Origin: Bacillus carboniphilus
GTDB taxonomy: Bacteria; Bacillota; Bacilli; Bacillales; JC228
Direction of reading: 5' to 3'
Length of the DNA: 64,000 nt
Assembly (NCBI RefSeq): GCF_039522365.1
Contig: NZ_BAAADJ010000014.1
Location: forward strand, 8,811 to 72,810
Shown here: piece by piece, positions 33,057-41,536 of the stretch
Position numbering within the stretch: position 1 is the first letter of the stretch
Layout of the letters: every line of letters starts with the position of its first letter
The notes under the pieces: model-generated
The model's database searches: none
Told to the model about the DNA's origin: nothing
What the model saw: only the letters and a program-made list of their open reading frames with translations
Made by a program: the position numbers and the translations under genes

Positions 33057-34120
33057 AGACAGTAAGAGTTTGTTTATTTATATAAGCTTCCAAAGTAAGA
33101 AAAGCTTGATACATTTTTTGAGGAGTGAAAGTTCCTTTCATTAGATGAATGGATTCTGAAGGCTTTACAATTGCTTCTGCTATAGTATGAAGTGCTTCCT
33201 GATCATCTAAATGTAATCCCATATGTTCTAATCGGTACGGTAATTCAAGCTTCTCATATAATGGGAGCAACTTTTGGATTTCTCCTAAATTTTCTTCAAG
33301 TACAAGTTGAATGAGAACACCATAAGCAACTTTTTCACCATGTAACAAATGATGGGTTTCTTCACGGGTGGTTAAGCCGTTGTGTACAGCATGAGCACCA
33401 GAAATTCTTCCAAATTCATCCCCATAACCCCCAACCATCCCTCCTGCAACGATATTCGTTTCAATGACCTTTATGAGGGAAGGAGAAAGGGTGTTGGTTT
33501 TTAAATCTTGAACGGCTTGCACACTGTGTTCAAAGAAAGTATCTTTACAAAGTTTTGCTGCTTGATGGGCAATGGTGACCACGATAGGTGGGTCTATGAG
33601 GTCTCTAATCAACACATCAGCTTCATACCATTTAGCTAGAGTATCTGCAATCCCTGCAACTAAATACCGAGCAGGGGAACCAAGTAGCACCCGTGGTTCG
33701 ACTAAAACACACAAACTACTTCTTGGGAAGACAGAGTAATGAGTAAACGATCCACTCTCGTCATAAAAGACACTAAGGGGAGTCCAAGCAGCACAAGTGG
33801 ATGCCAATGTAGGGATGAGTACGACATCTAACCCTGTTTCATATCCCACTGCTTTTGCTATGTCTAGGATCTTTCCACCCCCGACACCAACGATGACATT
33901 GGATTTGGCATTTAAAACGATGTTGGATAATCTCAGTACTTCCTCTTTTGTACACGCCCCTCTGTAGGGTGCAAATGTTAGGGGTAGATTAGGAGTAGCT
34001 TTAGGAAAGTAAGGTGCGATTGCTTCCCATGACTTTTCTCCATGAATGACGAATCCACTAGAAAGGCCATTTTGCTCAAGTAATGAACCTAACTTATGTA
34101 AAACTCCAACTTGAGTTTTC
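33055..34120 (-). pseudogene. Iron-containing alcohol/glycerol dehydrogenase-like gene lacking its start
   Basis: The frame codes for a family protein: GVLHKLGSLLEQNGLSSG, FVIHGEKSWEAIAPYF, the NAD-binding VIVGVGGGKILDIAKAVG, PTLASTCAAWTP, and metal ligands in ADTLAKWYEAD, HAVHNGL and HLLHGEKVAYG. But reading upstream from GVLHKLG, the frame reaches TAA inside the metQ 3' end, with no ATG, GTG or TTG between. The first start codon (GTG 33849) lies after the NAD motif. About 10-15 N-terminal residues are missing, consistent with a deletion that joined it to metQ. An unusual start codon is the alternative. Confidence 0.65.
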
Positions 34121-34936
34121 TTAGCGGTTTAGCATCCATTCTGGTTTACCAAACCCTTGGAATTCTTCATCAATCGTTGCTTCGAAGTCTGCGGACTCAA
34201 CAGCTTCTTTAATGTCTTTTACAAAATCAGCGTCTAAGTCCTCTGTATTAACAACCACTCGGTTTCTGTATTGGTCTGGCATAGTTTCAAGCACTAACGC
34301 GTCTAAAAGGTTCATTTTTGCGGCTAATGCAAAGTTACCAGGCACAGCAGATAAATCTACACTATCAACAGCACGTGGGAGCTGTGCTGCCTCAATTGGT
34401 TCGAATTTTAAATTTTTAACATTTTCTTCTACATCTTTTTCAGATACAGTAAGTGGGTCAGTCTCAGCATTCAAGGTGACTAGACCGGCATCCTCTAAAA
34501 TGAGAAAAGCACGAGCTGCATTCGTTGGATCATTCGGGATGGCGATGGAAGCACCATCTTCAATGGTTTCTAATGAATCAAATTTTTTAGAGTAGATTCC
34601 CATTGGAGCTGTTGGAACTACAATTACTTCAGAAAGGTCTAATTTGTGTTCTTTTGCAAAGCTCTCCATATAGATTTTATGTTGGAAAAGGTTTGCGTCA
34701 ATATCCCCATTTGCTAATGCTTTATTTGGCTGAATATAATCGGCGAATTCTACTACTTCTACTGTATAACCTTTTTCTTCTAAAACAGGTTTAATGGCTT
34801 TTGTCACCATATCACTATATGGGCCAGAAGTGGCTCCAAAGGTAATATTTTTACTATCACCAGCTGTTTCATTACTACCACAAGCTGCTAATAGTAAAGT
34901 GGAAATTAAAACAATAAGTGCTGCAATTTTCTTCAT
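34121..34936 (-). CDS. metQ: Methionine ABC transporter substrate-binding lipoprotein MetQ
   Basis: 271 residues. A lipoprotein signal with the lipobox LLAAC is followed by the NlpA/MetQ fold: ITFGATSGPYSDM, PNKALANGDIDANLFQHKIYM, VPTAPMGIYSKKF, IAIPNDPTNAARAFLILEDAG, and a typical end KPEWMLNR. It delivers D/L-methionine to MetNI. The ATG at 34936 is chosen because the five upstream residues carry no signal; an SD GGGGGAAACAACC precedes it. Third gene of the SAM-controlled operon. Confidence 0.95.
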   Translation of the reverse strand: MKKIAALIVLISTLLLAACGSNETAGDSKNITFGATSGPYSDMVTKAIKPVLEEKGYTVEVVEFADYIQPNKALANGDIDANLFQHKIYMESFAKEHKLDLSEVIVVPTAPMGIYSKKFDSLETIEDGASIAIPNDPTNAARAFLILEDAGLVTLNAETDPLTVSEKDVEENVKNLKFEPIEAAQLPRAVDSVDLSAVPGNFALAAKMNLLDALVLETMPDQYRNRVVVNTEDLDADFVKDIKEAVESADFEATIDEEFQGFGKPEWMLNR

Positions 34937-34983
34937 GGTTGTTTCCCCCAAAATGTTTTTTTATATGTAAAAGATAGATTTTT

Positions 34984-35652
34984 CTACCTTTTATCAACAA
35001 CTTTAGAAAAGCGATCACCTAAGAACTGAATGAACTGCACTAAACAGATGAGAACAATGACTGTAGTAAACATAACGGTGTTATCGTAACGATAATAGCC
35101 AAAGCGGATGGCAAGATCACCAACACCACCACCGCCAACTATTCCAGCCATTGCTGAGTATGCAATTAAACTGATTATGGTTAGTGTAATACCCTGGATA
35201 ATTCCAGGTTTGGCTTCTGACACGAGGACGTCTTTTATAATCATCCAAGGAGAAGCTCCTGCTGCCACAGTAGCTTCAATGATTCCTTTATCAATCTCCC
35301 GTAGCGACTGTTCCACGAGTCTAGCAAAAAAAGGAATCGCTGCAACCGAAAGTGAAACAGAGGCCGCGGTTGGTCCTATTGTGGTACCAGCTATTAAATT
35401 TGCTAATGGTAGCAATGCAATTAGCAAAATAATAAATGGGATGGACCGTATCATATTTACGATAAAACCAAGTGTACTTTTTAAAGGTCCGTTTTCTAAA
35501 AAGAGCCCTTTATCAGAAACGAATAGTAATATTCCAATCGGCAATCCAACAATTAACGCGACGACCATTGCGATGCCCACCATGTAAATAGTCTCAAAAA
35601 AGGCTACGTTTAACTCGGGCAGGATTTCAATAATAGAATCAAGCAGCGTCAT
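34984..35652 (-). CDS. metI: Methionine ABC transporter permease MetI/MetP
   Basis: 222 residues, five to six transmembrane helices with the conserved EAA loop EATVAAGASPWMIIKDVLVSEA (seen in part). The N-terminus MTLLDSIIEILPELNVAFFETIYM is characteristic. Its start overlaps the end of metN by 14 nt, indicating translational coupling. Confidence 0.95.
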   Translation of the reverse strand: MTLLDSIIEILPELNVAFFETIYMVGIAMVVALIVGLPIGILLFVSDKGLFLENGPLKSTLGFIVNMIRSIPFIILLIALLPLANLIAGTTIGPTAASVSLSVAAIPFFARLVEQSLREIDKGIIEATVAAGASPWMIIKDVLVSEAKPGIIQGITLTIISLIAYSAMAGIVGGGGVGDLAIRFGYYRYDNTVMFTTVIVLICLVQFIQFLGDRFSKVVDKR

Positions 35653-36655
35653 CGTAAATCACCTCCAAATTTTCAGTTCTTAGTTTGATATACTCTATGG
35701 CTTTCGTGATTTCTCCAGGTTCTCCTAACAGCTCCATTATAAAAATGCCGAGTGGAGTATTTTGGATGTATTCTATCTTTCCATGAAGGATGTTTCCTTT
35801 TACTTTGAAACGCTGGAAAAGGTCTGAGACGACTGTTTCTTCAGCAATGGTACCCTTGAATTGAATTTTAATAATCTTTCCACGGCGTTCCTTGAGTAAG
35901 TAATCTGGAAGTTCGAACTGTAAGACACTGTTTATAAAATCTCGTGTAAGTGGCTGTACCGGATTTGAAAAGACATCATAAACGGGTCCTTCCTCAATGA
36001 TTTTTCCATTCTGCATAATCGCCATTCGGTCACAAATATCTTTTACAACTTCCATCTCATGAGTAATAAGGACAATCGTTAATCCGAGTTCCTTATTGAT
36101 CTTCTTTAGGAGTGATAAAATGGATTTCGTTGTTTTCGGGTCTAAAGCTGATGTGGCTTCATCACACAAAAGAACAGATGGATTGTTAGCTAAAGCTCTA
36201 GCTATACCAACGCGTTGTTTTTGCCCACCACTTAATTGAGCAGGGAAAACATCTCGTTTATCTGAAAGTCCTACCATTTCAAGTAATACTTTGACCCGTT
36301 CATCGATTTCTGCTTTAGATTTGTGTGCAGCCTTAAGGGCAAAAGCGATGTTTTCAAAGACTGTTTTAGATTGAATGAGATGAAAGTGTTGAAAAATCAT
36401 ACCGATTTTAAGTCTGGCTTTTCTTAATTCCTTTGGATGTAACGTAGTTAAAGATAGATCATCAACGATGACCTCCCCCGAGTTGGGTTTTTCAAGTAGG
36501 TTTAAGCACCTTAACAAAGAACTTTTTCCTGCCCCGCTATACCCAACTATTCCAAAGATTTCCCCGCGTTTTATTTGTAGTGAAACATTATCAACGCCAA
36601 CGACTTGTTGTTTTTTGGTCTCGTAAATTTTAACCAAGTTTTTAATTTCAATCAT
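35639..36655 (-). CDS. metN: Methionine ABC transporter ATP-binding protein MetN
   Basis: 338 residues. Walker A GYSGAGKSS, Q-loop, signature LSGGQKQRVGIARAL and Walker B VLLCDEATSAL are present. The C-terminal 95 residues form the NIL/ACT-like regulatory domain (IIKIQFKGTIAEETVVSDLF), which binds methionine to give trans-inhibition in the family. The ATG at 36655 follows GGGGGATTCAC; an extension to 36715 would begin in the riboswitch terminator. Confidence 0.96.
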   Translation of the reverse strand: MIEIKNLVKIYETKKQQVVGVDNVSLQIKRGEIFGIVGYSGAGKSSLLRCLNLLEKPNSGEVIVDDLSLTTLHPKELRKARLKIGMIFQHFHLIQSKTVFENIAFALKAAHKSKAEIDERVKVLLEMVGLSDKRDVFPAQLSGGQKQRVGIARALANNPSVLLCDEATSALDPKTTKSILSLLKKINKELGLTIVLITHEMEVVKDICDRMAIMQNGKIIEEGPVYDVFSNPVQPLTRDFINSVLQFELPDYLLKERRGKIIKIQFKGTIAEETVVSDLFQRFKVKGNILHGKIEYIQNTPLGIFIMELLGEPGEITKAIEYIKLRTENLEVIYDDAA

Positions 36656-36683
36656 GTGAATCCCCCCTGAAGCTTGAATAAAT

Positions 36684-36713
36684 ACAAAAAAGCCTCTTTC
36701 ATCTGAAAGAGGC
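36684..36713 (-). terminator. Regulated terminator of the SAM-I riboswitch
   Basis: GCCTCTTTCA facing TGAAAGAGGC, then TTTTTTGTATTT on the minus strand, 29 nt ahead of metN. Confidence 0.92.
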
Positions 36714-36732
36714 ATCGCAAATATGTATACGA

Positions 36733-36834
36733 CTTATCTTTCAGAATGAAATCCATTCTGCAGGAAGTGGCACCGTTCCATAATGGAGGTTGCCGGACGT
36801 CATAGGGCCTGATCCCTCAGTCACTCTTGATAAG
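36733..36834 (-). promoter_or_regulatory. SAM-I (S-box) riboswitch
   Basis: The minus strand reads CTTATCAAGAGTGACTGAGG, then GGCCCTATGACGTCCGGCAACC, in two conserved pieces, and GGTGCCACTTCCTGCAG; P1 closes with AGATAAG. These are the S-box core motifs. High SAM stabilises the aptamer and favours the terminator, shutting off metNIQ. Confidence 0.97.
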
Positions 36835-36991
36835 TTAAGATTTAATTATGAAATTTTCGAAAGATTTTTGATAAAAGCAATATTAAACCGGTCACTTCAT
36901 AAAGTCAATCCCATTTTTTTAACATGAAAAGAATAGATAACGCTTACATGCAAGGGAGAGTAATATATTTTTAATTTCAAAAAAAATTTAA

Positions 36992-37486
36992 TTACACATA
37001 CTCCATCACCATTTCAGCGTATGTTTGATGCCACTCGTCCCAAAGGCTCCAGGGAAAGTCGGTTTCATCTCCATTCAGAAAATGGGAAAGCATTTTAAGA
37101 TGGACCTGCCAGCCGGCTAGCATTGTTGGCATTTGAGTGATATCTTCAAAGGTTTGAGTTAGTACGAACATACTCCCTTCATGGTTTGAATGAATTTCCC
37201 AACGAACCGTTGATTGTTCCAAACCATCAGTGTCCCAAAGAAATTCAATCAAATGGGGTGCTTGTACTTTTTTTATTTCTCCGGCCATAACATTACCATC
37301 TGTTTTAGTGAAAGTTAATGTGAATGGTCCGCCAGGTTTTAGTTCAGTTTCAGCTTCTGCGAGCCATTTAGATAGATTCACTGGTGATGTAATAGCTTCC
37401 CAAACTTTTTCAACGGATGTAGGGAAAAGTCTTTTAAATGTGGCTGTGTATATATTGGCTTTTTTCTGGATCGTTGCGACTTCCAC
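36992..37486 (-). CDS. SRPBCC (AHSA1-type) protein
   Basis: 164 residues. FPTSVEKVWEAITSPVNLSKWL is the classic opening of the Activator of Hsp90/Aha1-like START fold, with KPGGPFTLTF, APHLIEFLWD and LAGWQVHLKMLSHFL following. It binds small hydrophobic ligands in related proteins; function here unknown. The start is GTG after AAGGAGGC. Confidence 0.87.
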   Translation of the reverse strand: MEVATIQKKANIYTATFKRLFPTSVEKVWEAITSPVNLSKWLAEAETELKPGGPFTLTFTKTDGNVMAGEIKKVQAPHLIEFLWDTDGLEQSTVRWEIHSNHEGSMFVLTQTFEDITQMPTMLAGWQVHLKMLSHFLNGDETDFPWSLWDEWHQTYAEMVMEYV

Positions 37487-37643
37487 TGAAGTAGCCTCCT
37501 TTGTGTTTCTGTTCTTCGTTCATCTTACTAATTGAGGGTGTGTGTGTAAAGGAGCTCAGGGGGTTAAAAGTAAAGTGCTTACAATGAAATGTGAAGATTT
37601 GGGAATACTACTATTATCCATAAATCTGTGAAGGAGGGTTACT

Positions 37644-37823
37644 GTGAACAGACAACGCGCACAACAAATCGTAGAGTCACCAGATATGAAACATGTTTCA
37701 TTCAATGGTACTCGAGTATATATCCAACATGTGGATGAAGAGAGTGAAACCGCCAGAATTTATCCCCTAGATGACCCAAGTCAAGAAAAAACAGTAAGCC
37801 TGAACGAGCTGCACGAAGAGTAA
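37644..37823 (+). CDS. sspH: Small acid-soluble spore protein H
   Basis: 59 residues beginning MNRQRAQQIVESPDMKHVSF and including VYIQHVDEESETARIYPLDD, a close match to B. subtilis SspH in pattern and length (59). A minor SASP made in the forespore. The start is GTG after AAGGAGGG. Confidence 0.95.
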   Translation: MNRQRAQQIVESPDMKHVSFNGTRVYIQHVDEESETARIYPLDDPSQEKTVSLNELHEE

Positions 37824-37832
37824 AAGGGACAC

Positions 37833-37863
37833 AAAAAAACTACCGAAAGGGGTAGTTTTTTTG
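37833..37863 (+). terminator. Terminator of sspH
   Basis: AACTACC-gaaagg-GGTAGTT, then TTTTT. Confidence 0.85.
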
Positions 37864-37912
37864 TGTTCATTCGACGAATTTCTGCCGGAACTGTCATTTG
37901 TTAAAAAAACGT

Positions 37913-37943
37913 TTGACATTAAAGTAGGTTTAACCTTTAGGAT
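37913..37943 (+). promoter_or_regulatory. MerR-type promoter with 19 bp spacer
   Basis: TTGACA (37913-37918), 19 bp, TAGGAT (37938-37943). The spacer contains the perfect dyad AGGTTTAACCT inside AAAG...CTTT. An overlong spacer with an internal dyad is the hallmark of promoters that MerR proteins activate by twisting DNA. The only MerR gene in view is the second gene of this operon. Confidence 0.7.
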
Positions 37944-37980
37944 AGAGTATGAAAAGAATGGAAAAAGGAGAGGAAAACGT

Positions 37981-38802
37981 ATGATGTTTAGATGGGATGG
38001 CGGATTTATTATGGTCTCGTGGGATGGATTTGAAGAGGGAATTGAATGGTATACAAAGCATTTTGGTTGGGAATGTCTAGATAAGATCATCACTCCAGTC
38101 GGAAAGAAAGCATTTTTGAAAATGCCTAAGGTTGGGGTCGTTACACTTAAGTCATTTGATGCTGATTATGAGCATTTCTATTCTGGTGGAGAGGAAGGTC
38201 ATATGAGACTTTGCTTTGAGGTTGGTAATCTTGACACCACTTTACAGTACTTTACAGAAAATGAAATTATAACGAGTGACCCTGTAACTCTACCGAATGG
38301 CAGAAAAACGTTTGATATTTTTTGCTTTGAAAACGCTAGAGTAACCGTTGTAGAAAATCCAGAAAATGATGGTATGTTTTTAAATGCTAGAGTAGTAGGT
38401 TTTGGTGAGGTGAATTCCAGAATTGGGGTAACCGATATAGAAAAATCTTCAATGTGGTATGAAGAGGTCCTAGGTTTTAAAATTGAAGTAGTAAACTTAG
38501 AAAAGGGATATGCTCTAGTACAGACGGAGGATGCTTATGATAGAAATGTGTTGAAGCAAGCGTTTATGGATAATATTTACCTAGAAAAAATAGAATCCCA
38601 AAACTATATGGAAGGCAATCCATCGGTTCGCACTTACTTTGATATTAGACCAGAAGAATTTTTTGAAGCCTATAATCACTTAGTTAAAAAAGGTGCCAAA
38701 CCTTCTCAAATAGCTGGAGATCCAATGAAAGGCTGGGGAGGGTTTCACTTCTTTGATCCAGATGGAAACCGGATTAACGTTTGGTCTTATCAAATGATGT
38801 AA
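37981..38802 (+). CDS. Double-VOC domain protein
   Basis: 273 residues with two tandem VOC domains: residues 1-125 (MVSWDGFEEGIEWYTKHFGW ... RVTVVENPEND) and 130-273 (NSRIGVTDIEKSSMWYEEVL ... FHFFDPDGNRINVWSYQM). The second DPDGN motif is intact while the first is degenerate. The ATG at 37981 follows AAAGGAGAGG. Perhaps a ligand-binding or detoxifying protein controlled by the downstream MerR. Confidence 0.83.
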   Translation: MMFRWDGGFIMVSWDGFEEGIEWYTKHFGWECLDKIITPVGKKAFLKMPKVGVVTLKSFDADYEHFYSGGEEGHMRLCFEVGNLDTTLQYFTENEIITSDPVTLPNGRKTFDIFCFENARVTVVENPENDGMFLNARVVGFGEVNSRIGVTDIEKSSMWYEEVLGFKIEVVNLEKGYALVQTEDAYDRNVLKQAFMDNIYLEKIESQNYMEGNPSVRTYFDIRPEEFFEAYNHLVKKGAKPSQIAGDPMKGWGGFHFFDPDGNRINVWSYQMM

Positions 38803-38839
38803 ACTGGAGGTAAACACTTGAAACGGGGTAGGAACTACT

Positions 38840-39613
38840 ATGAACTATACAATTCAAGCATTCTCTGCTAAAACAGGTCTACCAGCTAGTACGCTTAGGT
38901 TCTACGATCAAAAACAAGTGTTAAACCCGCAAAGGTTAGACAATGGATATAGAGTGTACTCTGATGATCAAATAAAGGATGCCCTTATGATTCACTCTCT
39001 GCGCCAAGCTGAAATAAAAATTGAACACATTAAGGAGTTTTTGAAAGCTTCAGACGAGGAAAGGTCCGAGCTAATTAGTAAATGGACGGGTGCTATAGAA
39101 TCTAGATTAGCTTCCCTACAAGTAGCAAAAAAATACTTAGGTCAATTTGGACCTACAGAAAATCAGATTCATTTAACTCGGTGGGAAGAGCCAACAACTC
39201 TTATCTGGTTTAAGCACACGGTACATAGAGAAGCCAACCCTTTTCAAGCAGCTATGGTACGAGATAAAGAGTTGCTGGAGAAATGGGGTATAAAGACTTC
39301 ACCAGGTATTTTTGTTCGAACTACTTCCAGCAAAGGAAATGAACTGTCAGGTGAGGTCGGTTTTTGTATAAACCAAGACCGTCCTAGCAACCACAAATTA
39401 AAAGAGTATGCTAGTTATATAGAAACACTTGAACCAACCCTTTTTGCAACGATGGAATGCTCTACACAAGACGAGTTTTTATGTTTTCAATATATTCAAA
39501 TGCTAAGAAAGTATGGGTTTGAACCCTCTGGTGATAAATTTGAAAGATATGACAGAATTGATAAGGCTGAGAACCAGACCTTTACATATTTTATTGCGTT
39601 ATTAAAAGTTTGA
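38840..39613 (+). CDS. MerR family regulator with C-terminal effector domain
   Basis: 257 residues. The N-terminus is a MerR winged HTH (FSAKTGLPASTLRFYDQK, DNGYRVYSDDQI) followed by a coiled dimer helix (HIKEFLKASDEERSELI) and, from about 105, a GyrI-like ligand-binding domain (EEPTTLIWFKHTVHREANPF). This layout resembles BmrR-type multidrug sensors. It lies 37 nt after the VOC gene. Confidence 0.88.
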   Translation: MNYTIQAFSAKTGLPASTLRFYDQKQVLNPQRLDNGYRVYSDDQIKDALMIHSLRQAEIKIEHIKEFLKASDEERSELISKWTGAIESRLASLQVAKKYLGQFGPTENQIHLTRWEEPTTLIWFKHTVHREANPFQAAMVRDKELLEKWGIKTSPGIFVRTTSSKGNELSGEVGFCINQDRPSNHKLKEYASYIETLEPTLFATMECSTQDEFLCFQYIQMLRKYGFEPSGDKFERYDRIDKAENQTFTYFIALLKV

Positions 39614-39646
39614 AAGAGCATTCACAAGACTGTGAATGCTCTTTTG
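39613..39646. terminator. Bidirectional terminator between merR and the phosphodiesterase gene
   Basis: AAAGAGCATTCACA-agac-TGTGAATGCTCTTT, perfect long stem. Confidence 0.88.
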
Positions 39647-39657
39647 GTTGAAGACAT

Positions 39658-40158
39658 TTAATTTTTATCATTGTAAAAAATATGGTTGATAGTGACCTCA
39701 TTCTCAATCGTTAATATCCCATATGAATAACGTGGCTGAAATCGCTTGTCTGTAGGAGAACCAGGATTAAACAGAATCGTATTCCCGATTTTTTCATGAT
39801 ATGGGATATGGGAGTGTCCGAAAAGAACAATATCCACATGAGTAGAGGTAAAGGCATCCATCGCACGTTCTGGAGTTGTTTTCTTTTTCCCCAGATGACC
39901 ATGGGTCACACCAATTTTCTTACCGAGGATAGTTAATAACAGCTGGCTTTGAAATGATTCCTTTATCTCCGAAGGATCTACATTACCGTATACGCCTTTT
40001 ACCGGAGCGATACTTGATAATTGATGATAAACATCCAGAGTTGTCCAGTCCCCTGCATGAATAATTAAATCCACCCCATTTAAACCCGCCAGTAAATGAC
40101 TGGGTAACTGTTTAGCTTGCTTTGGCATATGAGTATCTGAAATCACTCCAATTTTCAT
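39658..40158 (-). CDS. YfcE/MJ0936-type metallophosphoesterase
   Basis: 166 residues. It has all five metallophosphatase motifs: GVISDTHM, HAGDWT, GNVD, THGHLG and FGHSHIP, closing with NPGSP. A dimetal phosphodiesterase of the YfcE family; the natural substrate is unknown. ATG after GGAGGATTACA. Confidence 0.9.
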   Translation of the reverse strand: MKIGVISDTHMPKQAKQLPSHLLAGLNGVDLIIHAGDWTTLDVYHQLSSIAPVKGVYGNVDPSEIKESFQSQLLLTILGKKIGVTHGHLGKKKTTPERAMDAFTSTHVDIVLFGHSHIPYHEKIGNTILFNPGSPTDKRFQPRYSYGILTIENEVTINHIFYNDKN

Positions 40159-40402
40159 TGTAATCCTCCATCCATATGTCTATAACGCTATATATTTCCA
40201 TATTCAATCGCAGTTGAAATACACTGTCAAGCTAATGGAAGCAGCTGTATAAGATGCTACAATTACCGTGTGGTAGTAGGCACGGGTGAAGCAAAATATC
40301 AAAAAATTAGGCATTTAGAACCATATTTAGGAAATCGAAGGATTTTACTTACAATTTTGTGGAAATATGTCGATAAAAAAGAAAAACGGTAGGGGGCAAG
40401 TA

Positions 40403-40633
40403 ATGTTTGATTTAAACGAGGTAATCTCTGGACCCGTAGATGGAATCATTCTTGCCATTGCAACACTTTTTCTCGGTGCGTTTCTAGTCATTATTTTTGT
40501 TAATTTTATTTATAAAGTCACCAAATGGGAAGTGTTTCAAAGTAAGGATTTCTTTAGTTTACTCGGGATTGGATACCTGGCATTATGGAGTTATATTATG
40601 TTTTTTATGGGTGTTGTAGAAATCTTTATATAA
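40403..40633 (+). CDS. Small two-helix membrane protein
   Basis: 76 residues, MFDLNEVISGPVDG then two transmembrane segments (IILAIATLFLGAFLVIIFVNF and FSLLGIGYLALWSYIMFFMG). The ATG at 40403 follows GTAGGGGGCAAGTA; the in-frame ATG at 40367 has no SD. No family recognised. Confidence 0.6.
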   Translation: MFDLNEVISGPVDGIILAIATLFLGAFLVIIFVNFIYKVTKWEVFQSKDFFSLLGIGYLALWSYIMFFMGVVEIFI

Positions 40634-40644
40634 CGCTTATATTT

Positions 40645-40671
40645 GCATCCCGACGAGGGGTGCTTTTTTTA
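40645..40671 (+). terminator. Terminator of the small membrane protein gene
   Basis: GCATCCC-gacgag-GGGTGC (one G-U), then TTTTTTT. Confidence 0.85.
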
Positions 40672-40748
40672 TTTTTTTGGAAGTTGTAACTTCTGGAAAT
40701 TACCTTTCGTCAAATGATTCGAACACAATAACATAGGGGGTCACAATT

Positions 40749-41411
40749 ATGAAGATAAAGAGAATGATAACTGCAGGTATCTTAAGCTCTACCTTATTAG
40801 TCGGCTGTGGGACTGTAAATGAAGGAACAAATGGTTCCGGTTCTGCTCCTGAATCAGAGGAGTTAGAAGAGAGTGTAGATCAAAAACAACCTTCAGATAC
40901 AGATGTAAATGATAGTGAAGATGTGAATAAGGAAGAAGAAAACGATATGGTCATTCGACTCTTTGAACAACTGCTATCATTTGAAAAAGACGGTCAACAA
41001 GTTGAAGAAACAGGATTCTTGAAAACAAGCACCAATCAAAACTTCTCTTTATATGTTCTAGAAGATTGGACGTTAGATAGTGAAGAACCAGGTTCAGATG
41101 TACTCCTAAAAGGAGACGACTTCGTTCGAATTAGATTGCTAGATAAAGCGGATAAGGATGCTGATTTCTCAGCATATGTCGAAGAGCAAGCAAAAGCGGT
41201 TTCCTCGGAGTATTTCCATAATGAAACCATTGGTCTAGAGGGTATTGTAGATAGTTCAGTTTGGTATAAATCCTATACGGAGGATGTCTCAGTGAGCAAC
41301 ATTTGGATTAGAGGGGACGTTCCGATGCTAGTTACCATTCATATTGAAAGGGAAGAGACAGATTTACCTGCCATTTTGGCGATGCTTAATACAATCGCTT
41401 ACGCCGAATAA
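40749..41411 (+). CDS. Putative lipoprotein
   Basis: 220 residues. The signal peptide ends in the lipobox LLVGC (Cys20), then a Glu/Ser/Asp-rich linker to about 70 and a folded C-terminal domain (FSLYVLEDWTLDSEEPGSD, VRIRLLDKADKDADFSAYVE, IWIRGDVPMLVTIHIE). No family recalled for the domain. ATG after TAGGGGGTCAC. Expected on the outer face of the membrane. Confidence 0.75.
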   Translation: MKIKRMITAGILSSTLLVGCGTVNEGTNGSGSAPESEELEESVDQKQPSDTDVNDSEDVNKEEENDMVIRLFEQLLSFEKDGQQVEETGFLKTSTNQNFSLYVLEDWTLDSEEPGSDVLLKGDDFVRIRLLDKADKDADFSAYVEEQAKAVSSEYFHNETIGLEGIVDSSVWYKSYTEDVSVSNIWIRGDVPMLVTIHIEREETDLPAILAMLNTIAYAE

Positions 41412-41426
41412 TAAAACACCATTACC

Positions 41427-41456
41427 GATAGTTTCTAATGAAACTATCTTTTTTTA
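41427..41456 (+). terminator. Terminator of the lipoprotein gene
   Basis: GATAGTTTC-taat-GAAACTATC, then TTTTTTT. Confidence 0.92.
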
Positions 41457-41536
41457 GGTCTTTTATCCTAATAGGAGGAAAACCATTACATTTGTCGTAT
41501 ATTTGAGTTATCTGTAACTATTTGGGGGAAATTGCG

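Noticed and set aside
36656-36715. N-terminal extension of MetN
   Set aside because: It overlaps the terminator of the SAM riboswitch; the ATG at 36655 gives the family-typical start.
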